From Microvirga splendida (lineage in GTDB: Bacteria; Pseudomonadota; Alphaproteobacteria; Rhizobiales; Beijerinckiaceae), in contig NZ_JAELXT010000002.1 of the NCBI RefSeq assembly GCF_016427565.1, positions 186,001 to 250,000 on the forward strand: a stretch of DNA of 64,000 nucleotides, in the 5' to 3' direction. The notes below the pieces were generated by a model. That model had not been told where the DNA came from, did no database searches, and saw only the letters and a program-made list of their open reading frames with translations. The position numbers and the translations under genes are program-made. Positions 30,862-39,132 of this stretch are shown in pieces (within the stretch, counting starts at the first letter, position 1; each line of letters starts with the position of its first letter).

Positions 30862-32160
30862 ATGAACATTCTTCTCATCGGTTCCGGTGGACGGGAGCAT
30901 GCCCTGGCCCGCAGCCTCCAGGCGAGCGCCCTGTGCGACAAGCTTCTCATTGCGCCCGGCAATCCCGGCACAGCGCAGCACGGCACCAATGTGGTGCTCG
31001 ACGTGACGGACCATCCCGCCGTAATCGATTTCTGCCGGGTGATGAAGGTGGATTTCGTGGTGGTCGGGCCGGAGGCGCCCCTCGTGGCCGGCCTCGTGGA
31101 TGACCTGAAGGCCGCGGGCATCAAGGCGTTCGGGCCGAGCAGGGCCGCCGCCCAGCTCGAAGGCTCCAAGGCCTTCACCAAGGACCTGTGCGCCGAGTTC
31201 AACATTCCCACCGCCGCCTACCGGCGCTTCACCGATGCGGAGACGGCGAAAGCCTACGTGCGCAGCTACGGCGTGCCGATCGTGGTCAAGGCGGACGGGC
31301 TGGCGGCCGGCAAGGGCGTCGTGGTGGCCCTGTCCTTCGAGGAGGCGGAAGGCGCCATCGACATGATGATCGGCGGCGGCCTGGGTGCGGCCGGGGCCGA
31401 GGTGGTGATCGAGGCCTTTCTCGAGGGCGAGGAGGCAAGCTTCTTCGCCCTGTGCGACGGCACCCGCGCCATCCCCTTCGGCACCGCCCAGGACCACAAG
31501 CGCGTGTTCGACGGCGACCGGGGCCCGAACACGGGCGGCATGGGGGCCTATTCCCCCGCCGCTGTGCTGACACCGGAGCTGCAGGCCCGCGTCATGCGCG
31601 AGATCGTCGAGCCGACCCTTGCGGGAATGCAGGCGCGGGGCACGCCCTACACGGGCATTCTCTATGCCGGGCTGATGCTCACGAAGGACGGGCCTCAGCT
31701 CATCGAATACAACGCCCGCCTCGGCGACCCGGAGACCCAGGTGCTGCTGCCGCGCCTGAAATCCGATCTCGTGACCGCCCTTCTCGCCGCCTGCGACGGG
31801 GACTTGAGCAGCATCTCCCTGCAATGGTCGGATGCGGCGGCGCTCACCGTCGTGATGGCCGCCGAGGGCTATCCGGGCACGGTCGAGAAGGGCTCCGAGA
31901 TCAAGGGCATCGACCGGGCGGAAGAGCTTAGCGATGTCATCGTCTTCCATGCAGGCACGAAGCAGGACGGCGGCCGGATCCTCGCCAATGGCGGGCGGGT
32001 GCTCAACGTGACTGCGCTCGGCGCCACCATCGGCGAGGCCCAGAGGAAGGCCTACGAAGCCGTGGACCGGATCGAGTGGCCCGCAGGCTTCTGCCGCCGC
32101 GACATCGGCTGGCGGGCCGTGGAGCGTGAGCAGGGTCAGGAACTCCCCTACCCCTCTTGA
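30862..32160 (+). CDS. purD: Phosphoribosylamine--glycine ligase
   Basis: 432 residues, ATP-grasp fold. It joins 5-phosphoribosylamine and glycine with ATP, the second step of purine synthesis. [19 protein letters not shown] is the classic N-terminus. [17 protein letters not shown] and the ATP-binding [16 protein letters not shown] follow. The signature [14 protein letters not shown] binds Mg and substrate. ATG at 30862 follows GGAGGCAAGGCC. It is divergent from xseA, with a shared 185-base upstream region. Confidence 0.97.
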   Translation: MNILLIGSGGREHALARSLQASALCDKLLIAPGNPGTAQHGTNVVLDVTDHPAVIDFCRVMKVDFVVVGPEAPLVAGLVDDLKAAGIKAFGPSRAAAQLEGSKAFTKDLCAEFNIPTAAYRRFTDAETAKAYVRSYGVPIVVKADGLAAGKGVVVALSFEEAEGAIDMMIGGGLGAAGAEVVIEAFLEGEEASFFALCDGTRAIPFGTAQDHKRVFDGDRGPNTGGMGAYSPAAVLTPELQARVMREIVEPTLAGMQARGTPYTGILYAGLMLTKDGPQLIEYNARLGDPETQVLLPRLKSDLVTALLAACDGDLSSISLQWSDAAALTVVMAAEGYPGTVEKGSEIKGIDRAEELSDVIVFHAGTKQDGGRILANGGRVLNVTALGATIGEAQRKAYEAVDRIEWPAGFCRRDIGWRAVEREQGQELPYPS

Positions 32161-32226
32161 TCGATGACGTTACGTAAGCTTCTTCCCGTTAGGGTTGCAT
32201 CTCATTTTCCACTGCTGGCTCATCAA

Positions 32227-32255
32227 CTTTGTGAATCTGCGCTCTAGCTTATAAT
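32227..32255 (+). promoter_or_regulatory. Candidate promoter of the hydrolase gene
   Basis: A perfect TATAAT (32250-32255) lies 33 bases before the ATG at 32288. CTTTGT (32227-32232) at 17-base spacing is a weak match to the alphaproteobacterial -35 (CTTGAC). Confidence 0.35.
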
Positions 32256-32287
32256 CAAGGCCATTCCACAACGCAGAGCGGCTATTC

Positions 32288-33196
32288 ATGAGCGATGATC
32301 TCTTTCCCGGTTTCGAGAGCCACTGGATCGACACCGAGGTCGGGCGCATCTTCGCGCGCAGCAAGGGCAGCGGAAAGCCGCTGGTTCTGCTGCACGGATT
32401 CCCGCAGACGCATGCCATGTGGCACCATCTGGCGCCCACCCTCGCCGAAACCCACAAGGTCGTCTGCATGGACCTGCGCGGCTATGGCTGGTCCACGGCG
32501 CCGAGAGGCGACGCGAAGCACGAGACCTATTCCAAGCGCACCATGGGCCAGGACGTGATCGAGGTCATGGAGGCTCTGGGCCATGTGCACTTCGCCGTCG
32601 TCGGTCACGATCGCGGCGCGCGGGTCGGCTACCGTCTCGCCCTGGATCATCCCGGCCGCGTGGAGCGCCTCGCGCTGCTCGACATCCTGCCGACCTATCA
32701 CGTGTGGGAGCAGATGCGCGCCGGCGCGATCCCGGAAGCGCACTGGGGCTATCTTTCTCAACCTCATCCGACGCCCGAGGAAGAGATCGGGCGCGATCCG
32801 ATTCCGTATTTCGAAGGGCTGATGCGGAAATGGTCCGCCGCAGGCGATCTCGACGCCTTCGACCATCGGGCGCTGGAAGCCTATTGGCAGAGCTGCAACG
32901 AGCCGACCCGCATCCACGCCTTCTGCGAGGACTACCGGGCCGGCGCGACGCGGGACGTCGAAGCCGACGAAGCCGACCTTGCCGCCGGCAAGACGATCTC
33001 CTGCCCGACCTACGTGATCTGGAGCGACTTCTATCTCGTCAGCGGCCCTATCGGCCATGCCCAGAAGCCGCTCGAGATCTGGCGCCGGAGCTTCGCACCC
33101 AAGGCGGAGGGGATCGGCGTCACGTCGGGACACTTCGTGGCGGAAGAGAACCCGAGCGCGACACTGGAGGCCCTGCAGGCCTTCCTCAACAGCTGA
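32288..33196 (+). CDS. Alpha/beta hydrolase resembling fluoroacetate dehalogenase
   Basis: 302 residues, alpha/beta-hydrolase fold. LLHGFPQTHAMW gives the oxyanion region, and VVGHDRGARVGYRLALDHP carries the aspartate nucleophile with both carboxylate-binding arginines of fluoroacetate dehalogenases. The acid Asp is in LLDILPTY, the base His in SGHFVAEENP. Residues that cradle the fluoride ion (His-Trp in PEAHWGYL, Tyr in CEDYRAGATRD) are present. The enzyme therefore has the full set known for haloacetate/fluoroacetate dehalogenases, though epoxide hydrolases are related. Cytosolic. Its natural substrate cannot be told from context. Confidence 0.82.
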   Translation: MSDDLFPGFESHWIDTEVGRIFARSKGSGKPLVLLHGFPQTHAMWHHLAPTLAETHKVVCMDLRGYGWSTAPRGDAKHETYSKRTMGQDVIEVMEALGHVHFAVVGHDRGARVGYRLALDHPGRVERLALLDILPTYHVWEQMRAGAIPEAHWGYLSQPHPTPEEEIGRDPIPYFEGLMRKWSAAGDLDAFDHRALEAYWQSCNEPTRIHAFCEDYRAGATRDVEADEADLAAGKTISCPTYVIWSDFYLVSGPIGHAQKPLEIWRRSFAPKAEGIGVTSGHFVAEENPSATLEALQAFLNS

Positions 33197-33278
33197 GGCC
33201 TGCTCGCTCCTGGCATCCTTGGCAGGAGGAACCTGAGGTGCAAGCGGCACGTTCACCGCTGCACACGGGATCCCATTC

Positions 33279-33707
33279 ATGGCCAAGCACATTCCTGACC
33301 AGCCGCAGTCGCAGGAAACCTCATCCGACACTGAAGTCATTCCGATCACGGAAGAGGAACTGCACCTCGACAAGCGGACGGTGACGACGGGCAAGGTCCG
33401 CGTTCAAACAAGCGTCGACGTGGAGACGGAACTGGTCAAAGCCACGCTCGACGGCGAGGCCGTGGAAGTGACTCGCGTTCCCGTCGACCGCATCGTCGAC
33501 CGCGCACCGGAGGTTCGCACCGAGAACGACGTGACGATCATTCCGGTCCTCGAGGAAGTTCTCGTCGTCGAGAAACGACTCGTCCTGAAGGAGGAACTGC
33601 ACGTTCACAAGCGCAGGACCGTCGAGAACGTCGAGGTTCCGGTCGAGCTCCGCAAGCAGCATGCAACCATCGAGCGCTTGCCGGTCGACGACGATTCCAA
33701 CTCATGA
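33279..33707 (+). CDS. DUF2382 (YsnF/AvaK) stress-related protein, single-domain form
   Basis: 142 residues. From about residue 18 (EVIPITEEELHLDKRTV) it follows the DUF2382/YsnF pattern: pairs of charged beta-strands, first EEELHLDKR-TTGKVRVQTSVD, then EEVLVVEKRLVLKEELHVHKR and a tail VEVPVELRKQHATIERLPV. The domain is found in general-stress proteins and near photosynthetic reaction-centre-like (PRC) barrel domains; its function is unknown. It is a shorter paralogue of the next gene (171 bases downstream, same strand). Cytosolic, highly charged. Confidence 0.88.
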   Translation: MAKHIPDQPQSQETSSDTEVIPITEEELHLDKRTVTTGKVRVQTSVDVETELVKATLDGEAVEVTRVPVDRIVDRAPEVRTENDVTIIPVLEEVLVVEKRLVLKEELHVHKRRTVENVEVPVELRKQHATIERLPVDDDSNS

Positions 33708-33877
33708 ATTTGCCCCAACGTCATTGCATTGCTGGAACGAAGTCGGCGGGCAGCAATTGGTAGGTGAATGCGTCTGATGCCGCGGATGGTTGTTCGTCGA
33801 TGCGGCACAGGCGTCCTGAAGCCCCTGTAACGCTTAGCAACCGCGCCGCTTTTGCCGGCCTCTGGAGATTTTGAGCA

Positions 33878-34789
33878 ATGGCCAAAACTGTAACCTGCCT
33901 GTTCGGCAGCGACTCTCAAGCTTCCTCCGTCGTCCGTGAGCTGGAGCAATCAGGCATCTCGCAGGGCAAGATCTGCCTGTTCACCGCATCGGGCAGCAAC
34001 CGCATGTGGGACGGCACGAGCGGCTACGACAACAGCTCGAGCGGATCGCATCACGACCGTGTCGAGAACTACCTTGTCACGAATGGCGTGCCTCGTGACG
34101 ACGCCCGCGCCTATGCGGAAGGCGTGCGCCGCGGTCACGCGCTCATTGCGGTGCGCTGCGACGACGACGAGACCGACCGTGTGGTCGATATTCTCGACGA
34201 CGACGATGTGCTCGATATCGACGAGCGCCAGAGCGCCTGGCGATCCGAAGGCTGGAGCCACCAGGGTTCGGGCGCTACGGATCTGGGCGCCACCGCGACG
34301 ACGTCCGCCGGCATGCTGGGCGGCAGCGCCTTGAGCGGTCGCGACGACCTGTATGCCGAGGGCCGCGGCTCGGACCGCGACGAGGTCATCCCCGTCGCCG
34401 AGGAAGAACTGCATGTGGGCAAGCGCGAGGTCAGCCACGGCCGCGTCCGCATTCGCTCTCACGTGACCGAGCGTCCCGTGCAGGAGCAGGTCTCCCTGCG
34501 GGAAGAGCACGTGTCCGTCGAGCGCCGTCCGGTCGAGGGCACCATGCGCACCGGCTCGGCGAACAATGGCGACCTCTTCCGCGAGCGCTCCATCGAGATG
34601 GAGGAGCGCTCCGAGGAAGCCATGGTGTCGAAGGAAGCCCGCGTGGTCGAGGAAGTTGTGGTCCGCAAGGACGCCGACCGGCGCACGGAAACCGTCTCCG
34701 ACACGGTGCGCAAGACCGAGGTGGAGGTCGACGACGAGCGCCGCAGCTCCGGCGTCCCGCGCACCGGCACCACGGACAAGAACCGCTAA
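33878..34789 (+). CDS. General stress protein with N-terminal YflT-like and C-terminal DUF2382 domain
   Basis: 303 residues. Residues 1-110 (VTCLFGSDSQASSVVRELEQ, then GRVEDYLV-like and RRGHALIAVRCDDDETDRVVDILDD) resemble the flavin-like alpha/beta domain called YflT or heat-induced stress protein. After a glycine/alanine linker, residues about 165-290 are DUF2382: EVIPVAEEELHVGKREVSHG, VRIRSHVTERPVQEQVSL, EEAMVSKEARVVEEVVVRK. A strong intrinsic terminator follows at 34816. The pairing with a single DUF2382 protein just upstream suggests duplication with domain gain. Likely induced by stress; no enzymatic motif is seen. Confidence 0.88.
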   Translation: MAKTVTCLFGSDSQASSVVRELEQSGISQGKICLFTASGSNRMWDGTSGYDNSSSGSHHDRVENYLVTNGVPRDDARAYAEGVRRGHALIAVRCDDDETDRVVDILDDDDVLDIDERQSAWRSEGWSHQGSGATDLGATATTSAGMLGGSALSGRDDLYAEGRGSDRDEVIPVAEEELHVGKREVSHGRVRIRSHVTERPVQEQVSLREEHVSVERRPVEGTMRTGSANNGDLFRERSIEMEERSEEAMVSKEARVVEEVVVRKDADRRTETVSDTVRKTEVEVDDERRSSGVPRTGTTDKNR

Positions 34790-34815
34790 CCCTGGCTCCA
34801 TGAGCTGAGGCAAAG

Positions 34816-34842
34816 CCCGGGGCATCGTGCCCCGGGTTTTTT
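34816..34842 (+). terminator. Rho-independent terminator
   Basis: CCCGGGGC (34816-34823) pairs with GCCCCGGG (34829-34836) around ATCGT and is followed by TTTTTT (34837-34842). It ends the DUF2382 transcript just before the convergent tadA stop. Confidence 0.92.
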
Positions 34843-34851
34843 GTGCCGTCG

Positions 34852-35325
34852 TTACCGCTTCCCCTCAAAGAACTCCCGCAGCAACGCTGCCGCCTCGCTC
34901 TCCCTGATGCCGCCGTAGACCTCCGGCGCGTGGTGGCAGGTGGGCTGGTCGAAGAAGCGCACGCCGTTGTCGACCGCCCCGCCCTTCGGGTCATGGGCCG
35001 CGTAATAGACCCGGCGGATGCGGGCGAAGGAAATGGCACCGGCGCACATGGTGCAGGGCTCCAGCGTCATGTAGAGGTCGCAGCCTGGGAGCCGCTCGTC
35101 GTCGAGGGCCTCGCAGGCCCGGCGGATCGCCAGCATCTCCGCATGGGCGGACGGATCGCGCAGCTCCCGCGGGCGGTTGCCCGCCGAGGCGACGATGCGC
35201 CCGTCCCTGACAATCACGGCACCCACCGGCACCTCCCCGCGCGCGGCCGCGGCGCGGGCCTCGTCGAAGGCCACGCTCATGGGGTCCTGTCCCGGATCAA
35301 GCGGCTTGTGATCGGCGTTGTCCAT
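34852..35325 (-). CDS. tadA: tRNA(Arg) adenosine-34 deaminase
   Basis: 157 residues of the cytidine-deaminase-like superfamily. It converts A34 to inosine in the tRNA(Arg) anticodon and is normally essential. The zinc/catalytic motifs are HAEMLAIRRA (His, Glu) and EPCTMCAGAI (two Cys). EVPVGAVIVRDG and ARIRRVYYAAHDPKGGAV are also typical. ATG at 35323-35325 is taken; the ATG at 35278-35280 (MSVAFDEARAA) would give 142 residues and also fits the family. It is divergent from the pseudouridine synthase gene, sharing a 57-base upstream region. Confidence 0.95.
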   Translation of the reverse strand: MDNADHKPLDPGQDPMSVAFDEARAAAARGEVPVGAVIVRDGRIVASAGNRPRELRDPSAHAEMLAIRRACEALDDERLPGCDLYMTLEPCTMCAGAISFARIRRVYYAAHDPKGGAVDNGVRFFDQPTCHHAPEVYGGIRESEAAALLREFFEGKR

Positions 35326-35382
35326 TGCGCTCGTGTTCCCTTGGCCCTCGCTTCTCTTGAGCACCTCTGCTATCAGGCTCCC

Positions 35383-37482
35383 ATGACCGACAGCAACGAC
35401 GATAATCGCAGGGGCCGTCCGCCGGGACGCTCCGACCGTGGCCGCCCTTCCTCCGGCGACCGCCCCCGCAAGCCCCGCGAAAGCGGCGAGCGCCCCTTCC
35501 GCGCCCGTGGCGACGATGACCGCCCGCGCAAGCCCCGTGATGCCGGGGACAAACCCTTCCGCAGCCGCGATGGGGACAAGCCTTTCCGCCCACGCCCTGC
35601 AGGCGACAAGCCGTTCCGCAGCCGTGACAATGACGAGCGCCCGCGCCGTTCCGAGGGCGGCGACAAGCCGTTTCGCGCCCGCAGCGCCGGGGACAAGCCG
35701 TTCCGCCCTCGCGGTGAAGGCGGCGACAAGCCCTTCCGTCCGCGACGCGACGAGGGCGACCGCCCCGCCCGGGGCCGTGGCGACGAGCGCCCGCGCCGTT
35801 TCGACCGCGCGAGCGAGGATCGCCCGCGCCGCAACGCCCGCGAGGAGCAGCCCGCTGTGCAGGCTGAGCCGCAGGAACCGGTCGAGGACCGCATCGCCAA
35901 GGTGATCGCCCGCGCGGGCATCGCCTCCCGCCGTGACGTGGAGGCGATGATCGCGGAAGGCCGCGTGACCCTCAACGGCAAGGTGCTGGACACCCCCGCG
36001 GTCAACGTGACCGCCGCCGACACGATCACCGTGGACGGCGAGCCCCTGCCAGCCAAGGAGCGCACCCGCCTGTGGCTCTTCCACAAGCCGCGCGGCCTCG
36101 TGACCACGGCGAAGGACCCGGAAGGCCGCCCCACCGTGTTCGACAACCTGCCCGAGGACCTGCCCCGCGTGGTGGCAATCGGGCGCCTCGACATCAACAC
36201 GGAAGGGCTGCTGCTCCTCACCAATGACGGCGGGCTTGCCCGCGTCATCGCCCATCCCGACACGGGCTGGCTGCGCCGCTACAAGGTGCGCGCCCATGGC
36301 GAGATCAACCAGGCGGATCTCGACGGGCTCCGCAACGGCATCTCCATCGATGGCATCGATTACGGCCCCATCGAAGCGCGGCTCGACCGGCTGCAGGGCG
36401 ACAACGCCTGGATCACCATGGGCCTGCGCGAAGGCAAGAACCGCGAGATCAAGCGGATCCTCGAGCATCTCGGCATGCAGGTGAACCGCCTGATCCGCAT
36501 GTCCTTCGGGCCGTTCCAGCTCGGCGATCTCGAGGTCGGCCTTGTGGAAGAGGTGCGCACCAAGATCCTGAAGGACCAGCTCGGCGCGGCCTTGGCCGCG
36601 GAAGCGGGCGTCGATTTCGAAAGCCCCGTGCGCGAGCCCATCGCGCCCTTCGGCTCGACCAAGGAGCGCACGGAGCGGGACGAGCGCCCGGCCCGCGCCC
36701 CTCGCGGGCGTGACGAGGAGCGTCCGCGCCGCCGTCGCGACGATGACGAGCGGCCGTACCGCGCCCGCGACGGCGAACGTCGCGGCCGCGACGAGGAGGA
36801 GCCTGAAAAGCGTCCTTCCCGCCTCGACCCGAAGCGCAGCGTGTGGCGCGCCGGCGAGACCGACGAGGGTGCCCCGAGCAAGAAGATGCCCCGCCGCGGC
36901 GCCGATCCGCGCGAGGCCCGTGCCGCGGCCGGAGAGCGCCAGCGCGAGCGCATGGGCGCGATTACCTCCAAGGAAGGCCGCAAGGTCCGGGTGGAGCGCC
37001 TGGTGCGCCAGCCCGAGGCGGAGGAGGCTCCGGCCCCGCGCAGGGGCCGGGCTGCTGCCGGAGCCGAGGACCGTCCCCGTCGCCGTGACGACCGCGAGGC
37101 CGCGCCGCCGAGGCGCAGCCGCGAGGGCGCCCCTCGCCCGCCACGGCGCGATGACGACCGCCCGCGCCGCCCCGCCGGCGACAGGCCGTTCCGCGCCCGG
37201 GATGAGGGATCTGAGGATCGTCCCCGCAGGCCGCAGGGCGACCGCCCCTTCCGCTCTCGCGAGGGCGGCGATGATCGCCCCCGCAAGCCGCAGGGAGATC
37301 GCCCGTTCCGCGCTCGCGGCGACGATGACCGTCCCCGTCGCGGACCTCCGCGCGGCGATGGCCCGTCCCGTGGCGGGCCGAGAGGCGGCGCCGGCGGTGG
37401 GTTCAAAAGCGGCCCTCGTGGCGCGTCCAAGGGCGGAGCCTCGAAGGGCGGTTCCAAAGGCGGCCCGCGAGGTCGCCGCTAG
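35383..37482 (+). CDS. RluB/RsuA-type pseudouridine synthase with long disordered charged tails
   Basis: 699 residues. Only the middle (about 168-425) is the enzyme: an S4 RNA-binding domain (DRIAKVIARAGIASRRDVEAM), then the RsuA/RluB catalytic domain with the nucleophilic Asp in AIGRLDINTEGLLLLTNDG and the conserved REGKNREIKRILEHLG and RLIRMSFGPFQLG. It isomerises a uridine in rRNA, most likely 23S U2605 like RluB. The first about 165 and last about 270 residues are low-complexity Arg/Asp/Gly/Pro repeats with DKPFRxR and DRPFRAR units. ATG at 35383 starts the N-terminal tail. The tails are probably RNA-binding and unstructured. Confidence 0.92.
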   Translation: MTDSNDDNRRGRPPGRSDRGRPSSGDRPRKPRESGERPFRARGDDDRPRKPRDAGDKPFRSRDGDKPFRPRPAGDKPFRSRDNDERPRRSEGGDKPFRARSAGDKPFRPRGEGGDKPFRPRRDEGDRPARGRGDERPRRFDRASEDRPRRNAREEQPAVQAEPQEPVEDRIAKVIARAGIASRRDVEAMIAEGRVTLNGKVLDTPAVNVTAADTITVDGEPLPAKERTRLWLFHKPRGLVTTAKDPEGRPTVFDNLPEDLPRVVAIGRLDINTEGLLLLTNDGGLARVIAHPDTGWLRRYKVRAHGEINQADLDGLRNGISIDGIDYGPIEARLDRLQGDNAWITMGLREGKNREIKRILEHLGMQVNRLIRMSFGPFQLGDLEVGLVEEVRTKILKDQLGAALAAEAGVDFESPVREPIAPFGSTKERTERDERPARAPRGRDEERPRRRRDDDERPYRARDGERRGRDEEEPEKRPSRLDPKRSVWRAGETDEGAPSKKMPRRGADPREARAAAGERQRERMGAITSKEGRKVRVERLVRQPEAEEAPAPRRGRAAAGAEDRPRRRDDREAAPPRRSREGAPRPPRRDDDRPRRPAGDRPFRARDEGSEDRPRRPQGDRPFRSREGGDDRPRKPQGDRPFRARGDDDRPRRGPPRGDGPSRGGPRGGAGGGFKSGPRGASKGGASKGGSKGGPRGRR

Positions 37483-37501
37483 GGTTGCGAGGAAACCCCA
37501 A

Positions 37502-37605
37502 CCTCATCCTGAGGAGCCTGCGGAGCAGGCGTCTCGAAGGATGATCCAGAGAACGCTGGAGACGCCTCGTCCTTCGAGACGGCCCGATGGCCCCTCAGGA
37601 TGAGG
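37502..37605. repeat. Palindromic repeat of the CCTCATCCTGAGG type
   Basis: CCTCATCCTGAGG (37502-37514) and its complement CCTCAGGATGAGG (37593-37605) bound an imperfect long hairpin with an internal GTCTCGAAGGATGA / TCGTCCTTCGAGAC pairing. Elements with these ends are abundant between genes in many Rhizobiales. It lies between the pseudouridine synthase and rsmD genes. Confidence 0.85.
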
Positions 37606-37643
37606 CTCTTGTTGAGTTTGTGAGACTCCATGAGGTTCAGACC

Positions 37644-38201
37644 ATGAGAATCGTGGGCGGGCGCTGGCGCGGCCGCTCGCTCAAGGGGCCGAGCTCGGAC
37701 GCCATCCGCCCGACCTCGGACCGCCTGCGCGAGACGCTCTTCAACATCCTCCAGCATTCCTATGACGACCCTATCGAGGGCGCGCGGGTGCTCGACCTGT
37801 TCGCCGGCACCGGCGCCCTGGGGCTGGAGGCGCTCTCGCGCGGCGCCGCCTTCGCGCTCTTCGTCGACGACGGCGCGCAGGCCCGCGGCATCATCCGCGA
37901 GAACGTAGAAGCCCTCGGCGCTGGCGGCGCCACCCGCCTCTTCCGCCGCGATGCGACGCGCATGGGCGAGGCCGCGCCCAATGCTCCCTTCTCGCTCGTG
38001 TTCTGCGACCCGCCCTACGGCCGTGACCTCGCGCCAAAAGCGCTCCGCTCCTGCGCCGAAGGCGGCTGGCTCGTGCCCGATGCGCTGGTGATCGTGGAAG
38101 AGGCGCAGGGCGTCGAAGTCTCATTGCCGGAACGCTTCGAGGAGATCGAGCGGCGGGATTATGGGGAGACCAAGGTGGTGTTCGGGCGGTTCAGGGGGTG
38201 A
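37644..38201 (+). CDS. rsmD: 16S rRNA (guanine-966-N2)-methyltransferase
   Basis: 185 residues, Rossmann-fold SAM enzyme that methylates G966 of 16S rRNA during 30S assembly. MRIVGGRWRGRSLKGP and RPTSDRLRETLFNIL are the family N-terminus, VLDLFAGTGALGLEALSRGA binds SAM, and LVFCDPPYGRD is the catalytic (D/N)PPY motif. The ATG at 37644 begins the conserved sequence; the frame is open further upstream through the repeat and was not used. Clustering of rsmD with an RluB-type pseudouridine synthase and tadA is common in alphaproteobacteria. Confidence 0.95.
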   Translation: MRIVGGRWRGRSLKGPSSDAIRPTSDRLRETLFNILQHSYDDPIEGARVLDLFAGTGALGLEALSRGAAFALFVDDGAQARGIIRENVEALGAGGATRLFRRDATRMGEAAPNAPFSLVFCDPPYGRDLAPKALRSCAEGGWLVPDALVIVEEAQGVEVSLPERFEEIERRDYGETKVVFGRFRG

Positions 38202-38219
38202 ATGGTTTGCAGGCTTCCC

Positions 38220-38978
38220 TCATGATCGAGCGGCGCGAGGAGCACGCCGTCGAACAATTCCTGCAGCAAGCCAGACGGCTCCAGCTCCAAGCACGGTTGG
38301 AACGAGCCAGAGTTCGAAGCTGAGGCCGTTCAGCATCGAGAGCCAGAACGTCACGATCACGAGAAACAGGAAGATCATTGAGCCGACAAGCGACAGGATG
38401 ATCCGAACAAAGAGACGGACGCGTCGGGACCGGTGGTTCAAGCGAAATGGCACAAGAGCAAATGCTCCAATGGCCGCGAAAACCGCAATCATCCCGACTC
38501 CGAAGATCGACTGACGTGCCAAGATCAAGTTGGCTGTCAGAATCTCGCGAGCGCCGGCTTCACGCATTGTGAAACCCCAGTTCTCGTCCCCGTCCTCCAG
38601 ATCCCAATCGTCCGTTCTGTCACCATCCCGGACTTCAGGCTGCACCGGCCCTTGCCTGAAGGATCCGGGCTCGAGGTCATAGACACGCTCGTCCCACAGA
38701 TCGACGATGAGGCACTCATGCTCGTCACTGCATGAGATCACAATGGAACGAGCTTTCGGACCCCTCGCCACAAGCCGCCCCTTCGCGTCGACGATAAGGG
38801 GGCGGACAGGATCGGTGAAGAAGATTCCGTCTCCATGAAGCAACCTCACCTCACCGATTTCATTATCGGCAAGGCGAATACGCTCGACCTGAGAGTAGTA
38901 TGGCCGGTGCGCCAAAGCAGGCATCGAGGCGATCACGCAGCCTGCTATCGAAACGCACACAAGCAACACAAACCTCAT
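38220..38978 (-). CDS. Membrane protein of unknown function with periplasmic N-terminal domain
   Basis: 252 residues: a signal peptide or first helix (FVLLVCVSIAGCVIASMPALA), a soluble domain of about 125 residues (RPYYSQVERIRLADNEIGEV, then PVRPLIVDAKGRLVARGPKA and a cysteine pair in ISCSDEHECLIVDLWDERV), and about three membrane helices (near 160-180, 190-212 and 215-240) ending in a basic tail RRRAPRAARS. No family recognised. The base composition is slightly less GC-rich than the neighbours. It is convergent with rsmD (18-base gap) and divergent from the RTX gene. Confidence 0.7.
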   Translation of the reverse strand: MRFVLLVCVSIAGCVIASMPALAHRPYYSQVERIRLADNEIGEVRLLHGDGIFFTDPVRPLIVDAKGRLVARGPKARSIVISCSDEHECLIVDLWDERVYDLEPGSFRQGPVQPEVRDGDRTDDWDLEDGDENWGFTMREAGAREILTANLILARQSIFGVGMIAVFAAIGAFALVPFRLNHRSRRVRLFVRIILSLVGSMIFLFLVIVTFWLSMLNGLSFELWLVPTVLGAGAVWLAAGIVRRRAPRAARS

Positions 38979-39132
38979 CGATCACCTTTGCGAACAGCGA
39001 AGCTTATCCTGTCAACATGATGCAACGTTATCCAACCATCATCAAGAAGCTTGTCCTATCGCCGATTCTGCATAACATTGCGTCGCGGTGCCAACGGGCG
39101 CCTTTCTTTTTCGACTGCAGTGAGGGATCGCC

